This document shows positions 1 to 7,245 of a stretch of DNA of 9,899 nucleotides, one piece after another. The translations under genes were made by a program, and so were the position numbers. A model generated the notes under the pieces. The model worked only from the letters and a program-made list of their open reading frames with translations, ran no database searches and was not told the DNA's origin. This DNA is from Chloroflexota bacterium (GTDB taxonomy: Bacteria > Chloroflexota > Anaerolineae > JAADDB01), in assembly GCA_013154135.1 (NCBI GenBank), contig JAADDB010000185.1, positions 1 to 9,899 of the forward strand, read 5' to 3'. Within the stretch, counting starts at the first letter, position 1. Every line of letters begins with the position of its first letter.

Positions 1-61
1 GCCTGTATGAATTTGTCCGAAGTCCGGAGTTGTACGGAGAAAAGGGGATAACAAGGAAGCC
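1..61 (+). promoter_or_regulatory. 5' leader and ribosome binding site of the first ATPase gene
   Basis: This short stretch precedes the first gene. It turns purine-rich toward its 3' end (about 36-59) and contains AAGGAAG at 53-59, whose AGGA core at 54-57 lies 4 nt before the ATG at 62. A second purine run, GGAG followed by AAAAGGGG, sits at 36-47. No convincing -35/-10 pair and no hairpin stronger than about 4 bp was seen, so the promoter probably lies outside the window or is not of a form I can recognise. Confidence 0.45.
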
Positions 62-1435
62 ATGGTCAACCTAAACTTTCCCAAGCCCATCGAAGACCCC
101 GCCCACTTCTTCGACCGTGAGGAAGCCCTCGCGGCCATCAGCGAACACCTGAAAAATCCCCAGCGCCCTCCCATCATCATCAAAGGGGAGCGCCTGGTGG
201 GGAAAACATCCACCCTGAACGTCACCCTAGTCCAACACGAAAACGACCAAAGCGTTGTCCTGCGCCTTCCCCAGGTCAACAGCCGCAGGGAATTCTTCGA
301 CGAAGTGCTCAGCGGCCTGGACCTCCACTTTCCTGAGCAGACCATTCCCTTTGAACGGGCCACCCGCACGAACACCGCGTTTGCCACCACCCTGGAACAA
401 CTCCTCCGGGCCCACGGGAAGGAACTCCTCCTCGTCCTCGACGAACTGGACAGCATGTTCCACGAATGTTCTCCGGGGGAAGCGCAGAAACTCCTGAGCA
501 CCTTCCTCTACCTCATCGAGCGGCCCACCTTGCCGGTGCGCTTCCTCTTCACCATGAGCACCACGCCCCAACAATTCATCCAATCCTACCTCAGCCCCTT
601 CCTCGCGCTCTCCAAATTCGTGCCCTTGCCCTTCTGGTCTTTCGAGGAGATCCGCGACTTCACCCAATGGCTCTTGGGCTCCTACGTGCGTTTTGACCCC
701 GACGCCCTCCAACTCCTCTACCAGGGCGGAGGCGGCCATCCCTACTTCACCAAAGCCCTCCTCAAAACCCTCACCACCCCCCTGTTGAACCGGTTACCCC
801 GCATCAACGTGCGAAAAGCCGAGATGACCCAGGCCATTGAGAGCACCGTTCAGGAGCAAAACGTCAACTTCGCGTTGAGGAACCTGTGGGCCGCGCACTT
901 CACCCCGGAGGAAAAGCACATCCTCCAACAGCTCGCGCGGGAAGGGCGTCCCGTGCCCGAAGTCCTCCTCACCCGCGATGAACCCAAACAGCGCATGGCC
1001 CTCCACATCCTCCTGGAGCGGCAATACCTCCAACACCAGCGGGGGGACATCTGGTTCCGGCTGGGGCTCCTCTACACCTGGCTTCGGCTCTGGGTGCCCT
1101 TGGAGCCGGAAGACGCGTCCGACCGCTCCAAACTCATCGTGAACACCCGTGTCCGGACCGTCCAGATCGACGATTCCACCCTCACCCTCACGGAGCAGGA
1201 ATACCAACTTCTCCTCCTCCTGGCCCGCAAACGGGGGGAACCCGTCTCCCGGGAGGAGATCGCCCGGCTCCTCTGGCCCGAGGAAGAGGAGGCAGAGGGG
1301 GTGCCCGAGGACCGCATCTCCAAGACCATCGGACGGCTGCGCCAGAAGCTGGGGGATTCCCGCAAAAACCCCTACTTCCTGAAAACCGTGCGGCGAAAGG
1401 GTTATATGCTCGACCATGTCCGGCTTATCGACTGA
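62..1435 (+). CDS. STAND/AAA-type ATPase with C-terminal OmpR-type winged-helix DNA-binding domain
   Basis: This is probably an ATP-dependent transcription regulator in the cytoplasm. The 457-residue protein opens with a short linker (PIEDPAHFFDREEAL) resembling the F-x-GR-x-x-EL lead-in of Orc/Cdc6-like and STAND ATPases, though the usual Gly is Asp. Walker A is GERLVGKTS at 42-50 (K48), and Walker B is LLLVLDELD at 122-130 (D127, E128). A GGGGHPYF motif at 222-229 matches the post-lid G-x-P motif of this clade. Residues about 275-345 look like a helical winged-helix segment. Residues about 365-453 form an OmpR/PhoB-type effector domain: LTLTEQEYQLLLLLARK, then SREEIARLLW, a recognition-helix region KTIGRLRQKLGD and a wing ending in TVRRKGYML. 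An acidic run (EEEEAEG, 407-413) interrupts the DNA-binding domain. There is no receiver domain, so ATP state or a partner may replace phosphorylation; that is inference. The ligand and DNA target are unknown. The 3' end overlaps the next gene. Confidence 0.93.
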   Translation: MVNLNFPKPIEDPAHFFDREEALAAISEHLKNPQRPPIIIKGERLVGKTSTLNVTLVQHENDQSVVLRLPQVNSRREFFDEVLSGLDLHFPEQTIPFERATRTNTAFATTLEQLLRAHGKELLLVLDELDSMFHECSPGEAQKLLSTFLYLIERPTLPVRFLFTMSTTPQQFIQSYLSPFLALSKFVPLPFWSFEEIRDFTQWLLGSYVRFDPDALQLLYQGGGGHPYFTKALLKTLTTPLLNRLPRINVRKAEMTQAIESTVQEQNVNFALRNLWAAHFTPEEKHILQQLAREGRPVPEVLLTRDEPKQRMALHILLERQYLQHQRGDIWFRLGLLYTWLRLWVPLEPEDASDRSKLIVNTRVRTVQIDDSTLTLTEQEYQLLLLLARKRGEPVSREEIARLLWPEEEEAEGVPEDRISKTIGRLRQKLGDSRKNPYFLKTVRRKGYMLDHVRLID

Positions 1436-4400
1436 CGCCACCATGCTCAACAGGACACGACGTGCCGGTCTGCCCCACGAAACCCTGATGCGCATCTGGA
1501 ACCGGTTGGATCCCCACGCGCTGCGCGGGCTGGTGGCCATCTTCACCCGGAAAGAGGACGCGGAGACTGCCTGTTTCTACCTGAGCCCCCGGGATTTCCC
1601 CTGGAACATGCCCTTGACCACCCAACTCTATCCCCTCAGCGACCTGGAAACCTGGCTGGAAGAGGAGTTCGACCGCTTTGACGGAGTGGTCCTCTCCTGG
1701 CTGGCCATCGACGTCGCGTATCCCGACATTCCCACCAAGGGCGCGCGCTTTTACGCACTGGAACAGGAGTACCGCAAACGCCACCTGGAAGAGGAGATGC
1801 GCCGCATCTGGGCCCACCTGGCCGAACACTTCCTCTCCCGCATGAGGGAGGAAAACGACCGCTTCAAAGCCAAGATCCTCCAGCTCATCACCCCCACCCT
1901 GCTGGCCCGGATCCCACGGGAGGGATTGGTCGGCGTAGTGCCCCACCCCCAATGGCGGGGATACGTCCGCGCGGTCCTCTCCATGGCCCACGGTCGCATT
2001 CCCGAGCAGGAGGAACCCGCGGCCCATCTCATCTACACCCACGAGCCCCCGTCCTTCCCCCCCGAACTGGACGCGCTGTTCCCGCGCGTCACCCTGGCCC
2101 AGGCGCCCTCCATCATCACAGGACAGGAGGCCCTCATCTTCGAGGACATCGCGGAGGACATGGCCTTTCCCGGGGAACCCCTCTTCCCCCTGGACTTGCG
2201 TGACCTCCTGCGACGGGCCGGGCTGGATGAGGAGATCCCCCACACCCTGGAAGCCCTCATCCGGCACTTCTACACCCGCTGGCGCCACTACAACAGCGAC
2301 CAGGATTTGCGCCACGTGGGGGAGCTGTGGTTGGAGCGCACCCTCCTGGACCGGGACACCAACGACTTGGTCGCGGTCATCCCCCGGGGCGCGCCCCAGG
2401 AGGAGGGATTTCCCCAGGCTGCCTTTGTTTACCGGCGTCTGCCCGAACGGTGGAGTCACACGCCCCCCGCGGCCCGGGACATCCTCTCCCTGGAGCAGTG
2501 GCGGGAGAACGCGGTGCAGCCGAGCCGACTTTGGTTCTCCCTCCTCCCCCTGAAGCACTGGCCCTCGGCCCAGCACGCGCGCCCCTGGTTGGACCTGGGG
2601 CCCATTTTCTACAAGGAGGGCAAAACCCGTACCCTGGCCCGCAACGCGTGGCTCCTCGTCCAGGAAACCGGGGAATGGCGCGCGGAGGAACGCACACGCG
2701 TGGGCATCTCCATCACCGAGGAGCTGCACACCATGGTCCACAGCTGCGCGCTCCTCAGCCTGGAGAACCCGTGGAACTGGCGTCAGGGCCGCTACTTCCC
2801 CATGCTGGTCCAGGCCTACCAGACCCTCCAACACGTCATCCGACGCCTGGTCCAACACACCGTGCCGCCGAAACAACTCTACTATCAGGCGTTGGGCTAC
2901 TGGTACCGCTGCGCGCTGGCCGAAGATCCGGAAGCCGTGCGCGAGAACATGCGCCAAATGGACGAAACCCTCACCCAATTCCACCGGATCTGTCGCGATC
3001 GGTGCCCTCAAGTGGGGCAAACCATGGTGGAACAGGCCACCCACCTCCACAACCTGAGCAAAGCCGTCCTCCACCTCCTGGGTGGCGGGGGCCAACCCGA
3101 CGTGCTGCAACAGCTCTACCCCCAGGAACTGCGCCCCACCGTGGCCAGCGTCCCCCGGACCATGAAGCACATGGCCAGCATGGACCACATCGTGGACATC
3201 CCGTCCATCCTCTTCCGGGAAGCGTTTCAGCGCTACGCGCAAACCCTGATGGCCATCCAGAACATCCAGGGCGCCTCCATCCCCGTGGACGACAAAATCC
3301 GCCAGTTGCGGACCAAGGTGCGGGAGCTGCGACGGGCCCAACGGGTGGCCTACGCACTCTACCACGAAACCCAAGTCCTCCAGGCCCTGTACACCCAGGC
3401 CATCCAGCAGACCGAAGGGGTCATCCGCGACCTGGAGGGGGGAGCCCACCTGGTGGTCCAACTCCTCACCCGGGCCGCGCCCCACCACCAGGACGCGCAC
3501 ATCACCTTCGAAGTGCGCAACATCGGGCGGGTGGAAGCCCAGGACATCACCGCGTCCCTCGTCCTCACCGAGGATTTCCGTCTGAAGGACGAGAGCGCGC
3601 TCAAGCGCATCCCCATCATCCGGCCCCACGAGCAAACCCTTCTCTCCTTCACCATCCGGCCGGAAACGGACAGGAACATCCACATCCGGTTGAACGTGAC
3701 TTACCGCCACGCGCGGGACAGTGAGCGCAAAGTCACCCACTCGTGGGAATTCCCCATCCAGGTGGTGAGCCTGGACCAGGGCCCCTTCACCCTGAAGCCC
3801 AACCCCTACATCTACGGCGTGCCCCTGCAGGAACCCCGACTCTTCTACGGGCGCCGCCAAGAGCTCCAAGCCCTCCTCAACCACCTGGCCCACCGGCGTC
3901 CTCAGAACATCCTGGTGCGGGGCGCCCGCCGGAGCGGGAAGACCTCCCTCCTCAACATGGTCAAAGCCGTGCTGGAGGACCGGGACCGGCGCACGGGCGC
4001 GCGGGATCGGTTTGAGATCCCCGCGTCCTGGGACGAGAACCTGAACACCATCCATCCCATCTTCCTCAGCCTCCAGAGTCTGGAGCGCCTGGACGACGTG
4101 CTCACCCCCACCGTCTTTTTCAAGACCATCCTCCAGGCCCTGGCCGACGGGGGATTGGCCCTGCCCTACTTGGACCGCTTCCTCGCCCGGCCCACGTTGG
4201 GGGTCCAGCAGTTCGAACGGTATCTCCGCGATCTCCTGGAACAACACCCGGAATTGCACATCGTCCTCCTCTTGGACGAGTTCGATGTGGTGGACCTCAT
4301 CGCGGAGAAGGCCTTTTACGCGCACTTGCGCCACGTCATCAGTCAAGTGCAGCGCATCACCTGGATCATCGCCAGCGCGCTGGGACTCTACCGGGAGGTG

Positions 4401-5051
4401 AGTGATTACGAATCCCCCCTCTTCAACGTCTTCAAGATCGTGGATTTGGGCCCCCTGGAACGGGACGCGGCCCGGCGCTTGATCCTGGACCCGTGGGATG
4501 TGGACGCGCCCACCTCCTCCGGCCAGACATTGCAAATCGTGGACGACGCGGTCGTCGCCATTCTGGAGGAGACCGCGTGTTACCCCTATTTCATCCAACT
4601 CCTCTGCAGCGAGATCGTGAGCTATGTGAACCGCCGTCAGACGAATTACGTGCTCCGGCGCACGGTGTACGATGTCATCGACAGCATCACCGACCCCCGA
4701 AGTCCCCTCTCCGAGCACTTCGCGTACTTGTGGGACCGGGTGGACGGGTTGAGCAAGTTGATGTTGCTCCTCCTCCTGCGGGAGGCCACACCCCCCTCGG
4801 AAGGGGAATTGCTGGAAGCCGTGCACGCTTGGCTGGAGGAGGAGGGACTGGAGGTACAGGGGCTGAAGAACGCCATCAAGCACCGGATTCAGCGACTCAA
4901 CGCGATGGAGGCCATCCAGAGGGATCGCTTCGGCCGCTTGACTTTCGGCATCCCCCTCTTCCAACGGCTCCTAGGCAAGCGAAGTGAGCAGGAAGATCTG
5001 TGGGATGTGATCCGCTTTGAACTCAAATTCATGGGGAAAGAGGTCCGATGA
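1416..5051 (+). CDS. Large ATP-binding protein: unrecognised N-terminal region, CARDB-like beta domain, STAND/AAA ATPase
   Basis: The 1211-residue protein appears soluble, with no signal peptide or membrane helix seen. Residues 1-690 match no family I can name. They are rich in Trp, Arg and Glu, with a helical, possibly coiled-coil stretch at about 114-165 and helical segments at about 465-670. Residues about 693-785 alternate as in a beta-sandwich (ITFEVRNIGRVEAQDITASL, later FTIRPETD and IHIRLNVTYRH), resembling CARDB/DUF11-type adhesion-like domains. The ATPase begins with a P-x-x-EPRLFYGRRQEL lead-in at about 803-817. Walker A is GARRSGKTS at 836-844, Walker B HIVLLLDEFD at 948-957 (D954, E955), and YPYFIQLL at 1056-1063 is the post-lid motif; a helical or winged-helix tail follows. 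The start is uncertain. ATG 1416 overlaps the previous gene by 20 nt with only a distant AAAGGG; ATG 1443 and ATG 1488 are alternatives. The stop overlaps the next start (ATGA), implying translational coupling to hyfB. Exact function is unknown; a signal-sensing partner of the upstream ATPase is plausible. Confidence 0.92.
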   Translation: MSGLSTDATMLNRTRRAGLPHETLMRIWNRLDPHALRGLVAIFTRKEDAETACFYLSPRDFPWNMPLTTQLYPLSDLETWLEEEFDRFDGVVLSWLAIDVAYPDIPTKGARFYALEQEYRKRHLEEEMRRIWAHLAEHFLSRMREENDRFKAKILQLITPTLLARIPREGLVGVVPHPQWRGYVRAVLSMAHGRIPEQEEPAAHLIYTHEPPSFPPELDALFPRVTLAQAPSIITGQEALIFEDIAEDMAFPGEPLFPLDLRDLLRRAGLDEEIPHTLEALIRHFYTRWRHYNSDQDLRHVGELWLERTLLDRDTNDLVAVIPRGAPQEEGFPQAAFVYRRLPERWSHTPPAARDILSLEQWRENAVQPSRLWFSLLPLKHWPSAQHARPWLDLGPIFYKEGKTRTLARNAWLLVQETGEWRAEERTRVGISITEELHTMVHSCALLSLENPWNWRQGRYFPMLVQAYQTLQHVIRRLVQHTVPPKQLYYQALGYWYRCALAEDPEAVRENMRQMDETLTQFHRICRDRCPQVGQTMVEQATHLHNLSKAVLHLLGGGGQPDVLQQLYPQELRPTVASVPRTMKHMASMDHIVDIPSILFREAFQRYAQTLMAIQNIQGASIPVDDKIRQLRTKVRELRRAQRVAYALYHETQVLQALYTQAIQQTEGVIRDLEGGAHLVVQLLTRAAPHHQDAHITFEVRNIGRVEAQDITASLVLTEDFRLKDESALKRIPIIRPHEQTLLSFTIRPETDRNIHIRLNVTYRHARDSERKVTHSWEFPIQVVSLDQGPFTLKPNPYIYGVPLQEPRLFYGRRQELQALLNHLAHRRPQNILVRGARRSGKTSLLNMVKAVLEDRDRRTGARDRFEIPASWDENLNTIHPIFLSLQSLERLDDVLTPTVFFKTILQALADGGLALPYLDRFLARPTLGVQQFERYLRDLLEQHPELHIVLLLDEFDVVDLIAEKAFYAHLRHVISQVQRITWIIASALGLYREVSDYESPLFNVFKIVDLGPLERDAARRLILDPWDVDAPTSSGQTLQIVDDAVVAILEETACYPYFIQLLCSEIVSYVNRRQTNYVLRRTVYDVIDSITDPRSPLSEHFAYLWDRVDGLSKLMLLLLLREATPPSEGELLEAVHAWLEEEGLEVQGLKNAIKHRIQRLNAMEAIQRDRFGRLTFGIPLFQRLLGKRSEQEDLWDVIRFELKFMGKEVR

Positions 5052-7201
5052 AGGACGCGAGTTGGGTTATCACTCTCCTGTTCGGCGTGCTGACGGTGGG
5101 ATTCGTGGTGGGTACGATTGTCCCCCGCCGGTTCCCCACCCGCCGCGCGCTCAACGTGCTGACCCGGGTGAGTTTGGTCAGTGTGGGACTGGGCGGGCTT
5201 CTGGGAACGTGGTTGGGAGCAGAGGTGCTCTTTTTCCGGTCCACGCCCCTCCGCCTTTCCATCTGGCCCACCCCTTCGCCCGCGGCAAGCCAGGGGCAGG
5301 TGGTGATTCCCTTCCTCCCCCTGGATTTCTACGCGGACCGGTTGACCGGGCTCTTTCTCCTCATTGTGGGGTTCTTCACCCTCATCCTGGCCGTGTATTC
5401 CTGGGGCTGGCTGGCCCGCGATCCGAGACGCCATTGGGTGGCGGGCGCGTTCAATTTCTTCGTCCTCGCGCTCTTCCTGACCCTGTTGGTCAACGGGGCC
5501 TTTTGGCTCCTCCTGGCCCTGGAGTTGGTCACCCTGGCCTCCAGTTATCTCATGCTGTACCGCAGTGAGGGAACCCGAAACGAGCGCGTGCAGGAGGCCG
5601 GCCGGGTGGCCGTGCGCACGTATCTGGTCATCAGCCATATCAGCATCGCGTTCCTCCTCACCGCGTTCCTCCTCCTGGGGCTGCGAGCTCAAACGGTCGC
5701 GGCCCAGGCTCCTGTGTTCTCCTTTGACACGTACCGACATTTCTTCCGGACGGGCGCTCAGGTCCCTCACACGGGGATGGATTCGGTGATCTTCCTGCTC
5801 CTCCTCTTGGGCCTGAGCATCCGCGCAGGGATGATCCCCTTCCACTTCTGGGTCCCCATCGCGCACCCGGAATTGCCCACCAACACCCATGCGATGATGT
5901 CGGCTATTATGCTGAAGATCCCTGTGTACTTGATGATCCGCTTGTTGCTGGAGCTCTTCCCCCCTCAGGCCTGGTGGTGGGGCGGGATACTGCTCCTCCT
6001 GGCCGGGGGGACGGCCCTGCTGACGGTGTTTTACGCGCTGGTCAGCCCCGACCTGAAACGCGCGCTAGCCTATCACAGCGCGGAGAACATCGGGATCATC
6101 ATGGCCGGGTTGGGGTTCGCCCTCCTCTTCCAGTATCAGACAAAGGAGGGCGTGATGTTCGGCCAGTTGACTCAGCTGGCCCTGATCGCGGCTCTGTACC
6201 ACACGGTGAACCACGCGACGTTTAAGACGCTCCTCTTCATGGGCACAGGGAGTTTTGAGCGCCGCACCGGGACGGTGGTGTTCAAGGAGTTGGGCGGGCT
6301 GTTGCGGTTGTACCCGTGGACCGCGGTGCCCTTCCTGGTGGGCGCCCTTTCCATTGTGGGGCTGCCCCCCTTCAACGGGTTCGTCAGTGAGTGGCTCACG
6401 TTGCAGACGATTTTCGCGGGAGGACAGGCCCTCCGCCAGGTGGCCAGCCCGGCCCTGTTGGTGCTGACGGTGGTGACGTTGTTGGCTTTGGGGGCCGCGT
6501 TTGCGCTCACCGCGGTGGCGTTCGTCAAGATCGTGAGCGAGACGTTGTTGGGTCCCCCCGCCGCGGTCCGGAGCCGCTATCGGGGGTCCTGGGCCATGCA
6601 CGGCACCATGGTCCTCCTCGCGCTGTTGTGCGTGGTCTTGGGGATGGCGCCCTTCCTCCTCCTCCCCGCGCTGCAACGGGCCATCCAGGGCCTGACCGAG
6701 ACGCCGTCGCCCGTGCACGCGACGAGCATGACGCTGATGGTGCGCCTGTCGGAACAGGATGGGCTCGCGTATCACGCGTCCATCTCCCTCATCCCCACCC
6801 TCCTCCTGGTGGGGACGGTGATGCTCGTGGGGGGCATCGTGTGGCGTGCGCTCGCCCGCGCGCGTGTGTCGGACACGGTCTGGGCCGGAGGGGAGCCGTT
6901 TGTGCCCCGCAAGATGCACTATTCGGGCACCGCGTTCTCCTTCCTCATTTGGGAAGTGATGGCCCGCGACCCCGAACACATCAAGCCCGACCACCCTCTG
7001 CCCGCTTATTACCGGGTGACGGAAACTCGCGCGGTCCCTGAGCTGGTCAACCGCTGGTACAATCGCCTCATCCTCCTGACGCTCCAGACGTCGGAATGGG
7101 TGGGGAATTTCGTGCAAGGAGGGGATATCCGCCGGTACCTCATCTACATCTTTGCGACTTTCCTGGTGGTGCTCTTGGCCACCCTGCTGTTGCGTCAGTG
7201 A
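5048..7201 (+). CDS. hyfB: HyfB-like antiporter-type membrane subunit of a group 4 hydrogenase-related complex
   Basis: This is an integral membrane subunit of the NuoL/M/N and Mrp antiporter-like family that moves ions when the attached redox module turns over. At 717 residues with roughly 14-16 hydrophobic segments it is slightly longer than usual HyfB/HycC. The HyfB assignment rests on IPFHFWVPIAHPELP (263-277), DLKRALAYHSAENIGII (335-351), HATFKTLLFMGTGS (389-402), LGGLLR (415-420), LPPFNGFVSEWL (439-450) and a C-terminal MHYSGTAFSF (623-632). Expected ion-path residues present are E159 in TM5 (LELVTLASSY), K290, K393 and E448. The Lys normally preceding A-G in TM7 (KAG...PFH.W) is R259. 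The start ATG overlaps the previous stop (ATGA), with AAAGAGG at 5037-5043 inside the upstream gene as its ribosome binding site. NuoL proper is less likely because of the AHP and NGFVSEW motifs and the hyfC/E/F neighbours. Whether protons or Na+ are moved cannot be told. Confidence 0.93.
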   Translation: MKDASWVITLLFGVLTVGFVVGTIVPRRFPTRRALNVLTRVSLVSVGLGGLLGTWLGAEVLFFRSTPLRLSIWPTPSPAASQGQVVIPFLPLDFYADRLTGLFLLIVGFFTLILAVYSWGWLARDPRRHWVAGAFNFFVLALFLTLLVNGAFWLLLALELVTLASSYLMLYRSEGTRNERVQEAGRVAVRTYLVISHISIAFLLTAFLLLGLRAQTVAAQAPVFSFDTYRHFFRTGAQVPHTGMDSVIFLLLLLGLSIRAGMIPFHFWVPIAHPELPTNTHAMMSAIMLKIPVYLMIRLLLELFPPQAWWWGGILLLLAGGTALLTVFYALVSPDLKRALAYHSAENIGIIMAGLGFALLFQYQTKEGVMFGQLTQLALIAALYHTVNHATFKTLLFMGTGSFERRTGTVVFKELGGLLRLYPWTAVPFLVGALSIVGLPPFNGFVSEWLTLQTIFAGGQALRQVASPALLVLTVVTLLALGAAFALTAVAFVKIVSETLLGPPAAVRSRYRGSWAMHGTMVLLALLCVVLGMAPFLLLPALQRAIQGLTETPSPVHATSMTLMVRLSEQDGLAYHASISLIPTLLLVGTVMLVGGIVWRALARARVSDTVWAGGEPFVPRKMHYSGTAFSFLIWEVMARDPEHIKPDHPLPAYYRVTETRAVPELVNRWYNRLILLTLQTSEWVGNFVQGGDIRRYLIYIFATFLVVLLATLLLRQ

Positions 7202-7207
7202 CCCACC

Positions 7208-7228
7208 TTACTCATTACTCGTTAGTCA
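7208..7228 (+). repeat. Degenerate heptanucleotide tandem repeat, three units, upstream of hyfC
   Basis: Three consecutive 7-mers can be read here: TTACTCA, then TTACTCG, then TTAGTCA. They occupy about half of the 44-nt hyfB-hyfC spacer and end just before the hyfC Shine-Dalgarno. The same 7-mer theme recurs at 8216-8236 before hyfE, and TTACTCGTTA is identical at both places. The units are AT-richer than the surroundings. They may be a dispersed intergenic repeat or a leader element; the role is unknown. Confidence 0.6.
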
Positions 7229-7230
7229 AG

Positions 7231-7237
7231 TGAGGAG
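7231..7237 (+). promoter_or_regulatory. Ribosome binding site of hyfC
   Basis: TGAGGAG lies 8 nt before the ATG at 7246. It is a good Shine-Dalgarno at normal spacing and supports that start. It directly follows the heptamer repeat in the 44-nt spacer, where no terminator hairpin was seen. Confidence 0.75.
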
Positions 7238-7245
7238 ACAGAAGT

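Noticed and set aside
3..74. Tail of an upstream gene ending at TAA 72-74
   Set aside because: One frame is open (…EFVRSPELYGEKG…), but it uses ATA, AGG and TCA codons unlike the neighbouring genes and is too short to judge. It could still be real; sequence upstream of the window would decide.
2327..3724. Forward open frame of 465 codons in another frame inside the large ATPase gene
   Set aside because: The product is extremely Pro/Gly/Arg/His-rich, as expected of an off-frame reading of GC-rich coding DNA. The main frame shows real domains throughout.
1425..4964. Antisense open frame of about 1179 codons across the large ATPase gene
   Set aside because: It lies in exact codon register with the real gene, so it stays open because TTA, CTA and TCA codons are avoided in this GC-rich sequence. 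The same effect gives long antisense frames over the other five genes. The product is low-complexity Gly/Glu/Val-rich with no motifs.
62..5051. Anti-phage or toxin-type STAND defence system
   Set aside because: No nuclease, protease, TIR, NADase or membrane-pore effector motif was seen, and the genes are coupled to energy-metabolism genes. The unknown N-terminal region leaves a small possibility.
7202..7245. Terminator or promoter in the hyfB-hyfC spacer
   Set aside because: No GC-rich hairpin followed by T-run and no clear -10/-35 pair was seen; the spacer is filled by the heptamer repeat and the ribosome binding site.
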